From: CAYUWG01 sp964448285
Lineage (GTDB): Bacteria > Bacteroidota > Ignavibacteria > SZUA-365
Direction: 5' to 3'
Assembly (NCBI GenBank): GCA_964448285.1
Contig: CAYUWG010000059.1
Location: forward strand, 1-23,299
DNA: 23,299 bases
Shown here: one piece after another, positions 22,438-23,299 of the stretch
Layout: the number at the start of each line of letters is the position of its first letter
How positions within the stretch are numbered: the stretch's first letter is position 1
Program-made: the position numbers and the translations under genes
Notes under the pieces: model-generated
Seen by the model: the letters and a program-made list of their open reading frames with translations, nothing else
Database searches by the model: none
What the model was told of the DNA's origin: nothing

Positions 22438-23299
22438 TTATCCGCCGATGCGTTTTCTCTTGTTCAGGTATTCGATCAACGCAACGTCGAATGGGGTGCC
22501 CGTGTCGAGCAGTACGTAGTCGATGCGTTGCTCGCGGCATTCCTTCTTGTACATCCCGATAAAATCCCGCATCGCTTCCTGATACGCGCGCTGAATCTGA
22601 TACGGCTGTGTCATCATTTCTTCCTCGGTTTCCATGTCGCGGAAAATCGCATCCCGTCCGAAGGCGAAATTCCTTTCACGCGGATCGAGGATGTGGAAGA
22701 GCAATACCTCGTGTTGATTGTGGCGGAAGTGCCGCAGGGCGCGCATGACTTCTTTAGGATCGTCAAACAGGTCGCTGCACACGATCACAAGCCCGCGCCT
22801 TCGCAAGCGCTCCGCTACCGTGTTCAATGAGCGGCCGGTCCCGGTTTTGTTGCCCGGCGTTATGTTCTGCAGTTCGGTGAGAATGGACTGCAGGTAAACG
22901 CGGTTCGAGTGCGGTGGAAGGTATTTCCGCAGTTCCTCATCGTATGTCACAAGACCGACGGCATCCTGCTGGCGCATCATCAGGTACGAAAGCGCCGCTG
23001 CGAGAAAGGATGCATACTCCAACTTCGTGACCGACCCTTCGCTCTTGAAAGCCATGGACCTGCTCGAGTCGATCACGAGGTATGCTTTCAGGTTCGTCTC
23101 TTCCTCGAACTGCTTGATATAGTATCGGTCCGTGCGCCCGAACACCTTCCAGTCGATACGGCGGATTTCGTCGCCGGGCATATACTGCCGGTGTTCTGCG
23201 AACTCGACGCTGAAACCGTGGTAAGGACTTTTATGCAGCCCCGTCATGAAGCCTTCGACGACCAATCGCGCGCGCATTTCCATCGTGGAAAGTCGCGAG
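22438..23299 (-). CDS. DUF58 domain protein (VWA-like), 5' end outside window
   Basis: At least 286 residues are visible. The DUF58 core is unmistakable: SPYHGFSVEFAEHRQYMPGD, then EIRRIDWKVFGRTDRYYIKQ, then a VWA-type metal-site motif VIDSSRSM (D-x-S-x-S) and IVCSDLFDD. These proteins usually sit beside MoxR AAA ATPases and act in envelope or enzyme maturation complexes, so a MoxR gene would be expected beyond the right edge. An ATG at 23283 exists, but the frame stays open to the edge and encodes S-R-L-S-T before it. This fits the usual SRLSTMEMRARLVVEGF context of the family, so the true start is probably outside. The stop is a TAA at 22440-22438. Confidence 0.88.
   Translation of the reverse strand, partial: SRLSTMEMRARLVVEGFMTGLHKSPYHGFSVEFAEHRQYMPGDEIRRIDWKVFGRTDRYYIKQFEEETNLKAYLVIDSSRSMAFKSEGSVTKLEYASFLAAALSYLMMRQQDAVGLVTYDEELRKYLPPHSNRVYLQSILTELQNITPGNKTGTGRSLNTVAERLRRRGLVIVCSDLFDDPKEVMRALRHFRHNQHEVLLFHILDPRERNFAFGRDAIFRDMETEEEMMTQPYQIQRAYQEAMRDFIGMYKKECREQRIDYVLLDTGTPFDVALIEYLNKRKRIGG

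Overview
The window looks like chromosomal DNA from a free-living, Gram-negative bacterium of the Bacteroidota-Chlorobiota-Ignavibacteriota (FCB) group. The evidence is two proteins with type IX secretion (T9SS) C-terminal sorting domains, three Omp28-like lipoproteins, a Bacteroidota-type haem-binding (Haem_bd) protein, few strong Shine-Dalgarno sites, and one good match to the Bacteroidota TAnnTTTG promoter element. Base composition is close to 50% GC by eye. I do not assign a genus. There are no rRNA or tRNA genes, insertion sequences, phage genes or CRISPR arrays that I can see.

Layout. (1) 1-143: the last 46 codons of a plus-strand T9SS-sorted protein. (2) 155-2253, minus: an AAA_14/DUF4143 ATPase overlapping a PAP2-type membrane phosphatase. 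The ATPase is preceded by a 22-bp-period array of dyad-symmetric repeats (2275-2426). (3) 2428-5628, minus: a four-gene operon with 4-bp ATGA overlaps at every junction: 2[4Fe-4S] ferredoxin, geranylgeranyl-reductase-type flavoprotein, eukaryote-type UTP-glucose-1-phosphate uridylyltransferase, and membrane-anchored haem c protein. (4) 5710-11806, minus: a compact run beginning with a TPR protein, then a CGWC thioredoxin, a DUF2085 membrane protein, a small membrane protein of unknown function, a TlpA-like protein whose redox cysteines are replaced by serines, a cyclase (kynurenine-formamidase-like), and a T9SS-sorted secreted protein closed by a perfect palindromic terminator. (5) 12027-14136, plus: cutA, parA, parB. 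(6) 14165-16390, minus: a large DUF255 (YyaL/SPATA20-type) thioredoxin-domain protein. (7) 16489-18542, plus: a DUF445 membrane protein overlapping a TrmH/SpoU RNA methyltransferase. (8) 18544-22395, minus: three tandem paralogous lipoproteins with one or two Ig-like domains and an Omp28-type CxxC domain. (9) 22438-23299, minus: a DUF58 protein running off the right edge.

Themes. Gene packing is dense, with many 4-bp stop/start overlaps and convergent gaps of 1, 11 and 28 nt. Six of about twenty genes encode proteins with thioredoxin-like folds, most of them exported, which suggests envelope redox or folding work. The ferredoxin/flavoprotein/nucleotide-sugar operon next to a PAP2 phosphatase suggests membrane isoprenoid or lipid-carrier metabolism, but that is inference. 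The least explained items are the dyad array ahead of the ATPase, the cysteine-less TlpA-like protein in an operon with two uncharacterised membrane proteins, and the tandem Ig-Omp28 lipoprotein family.
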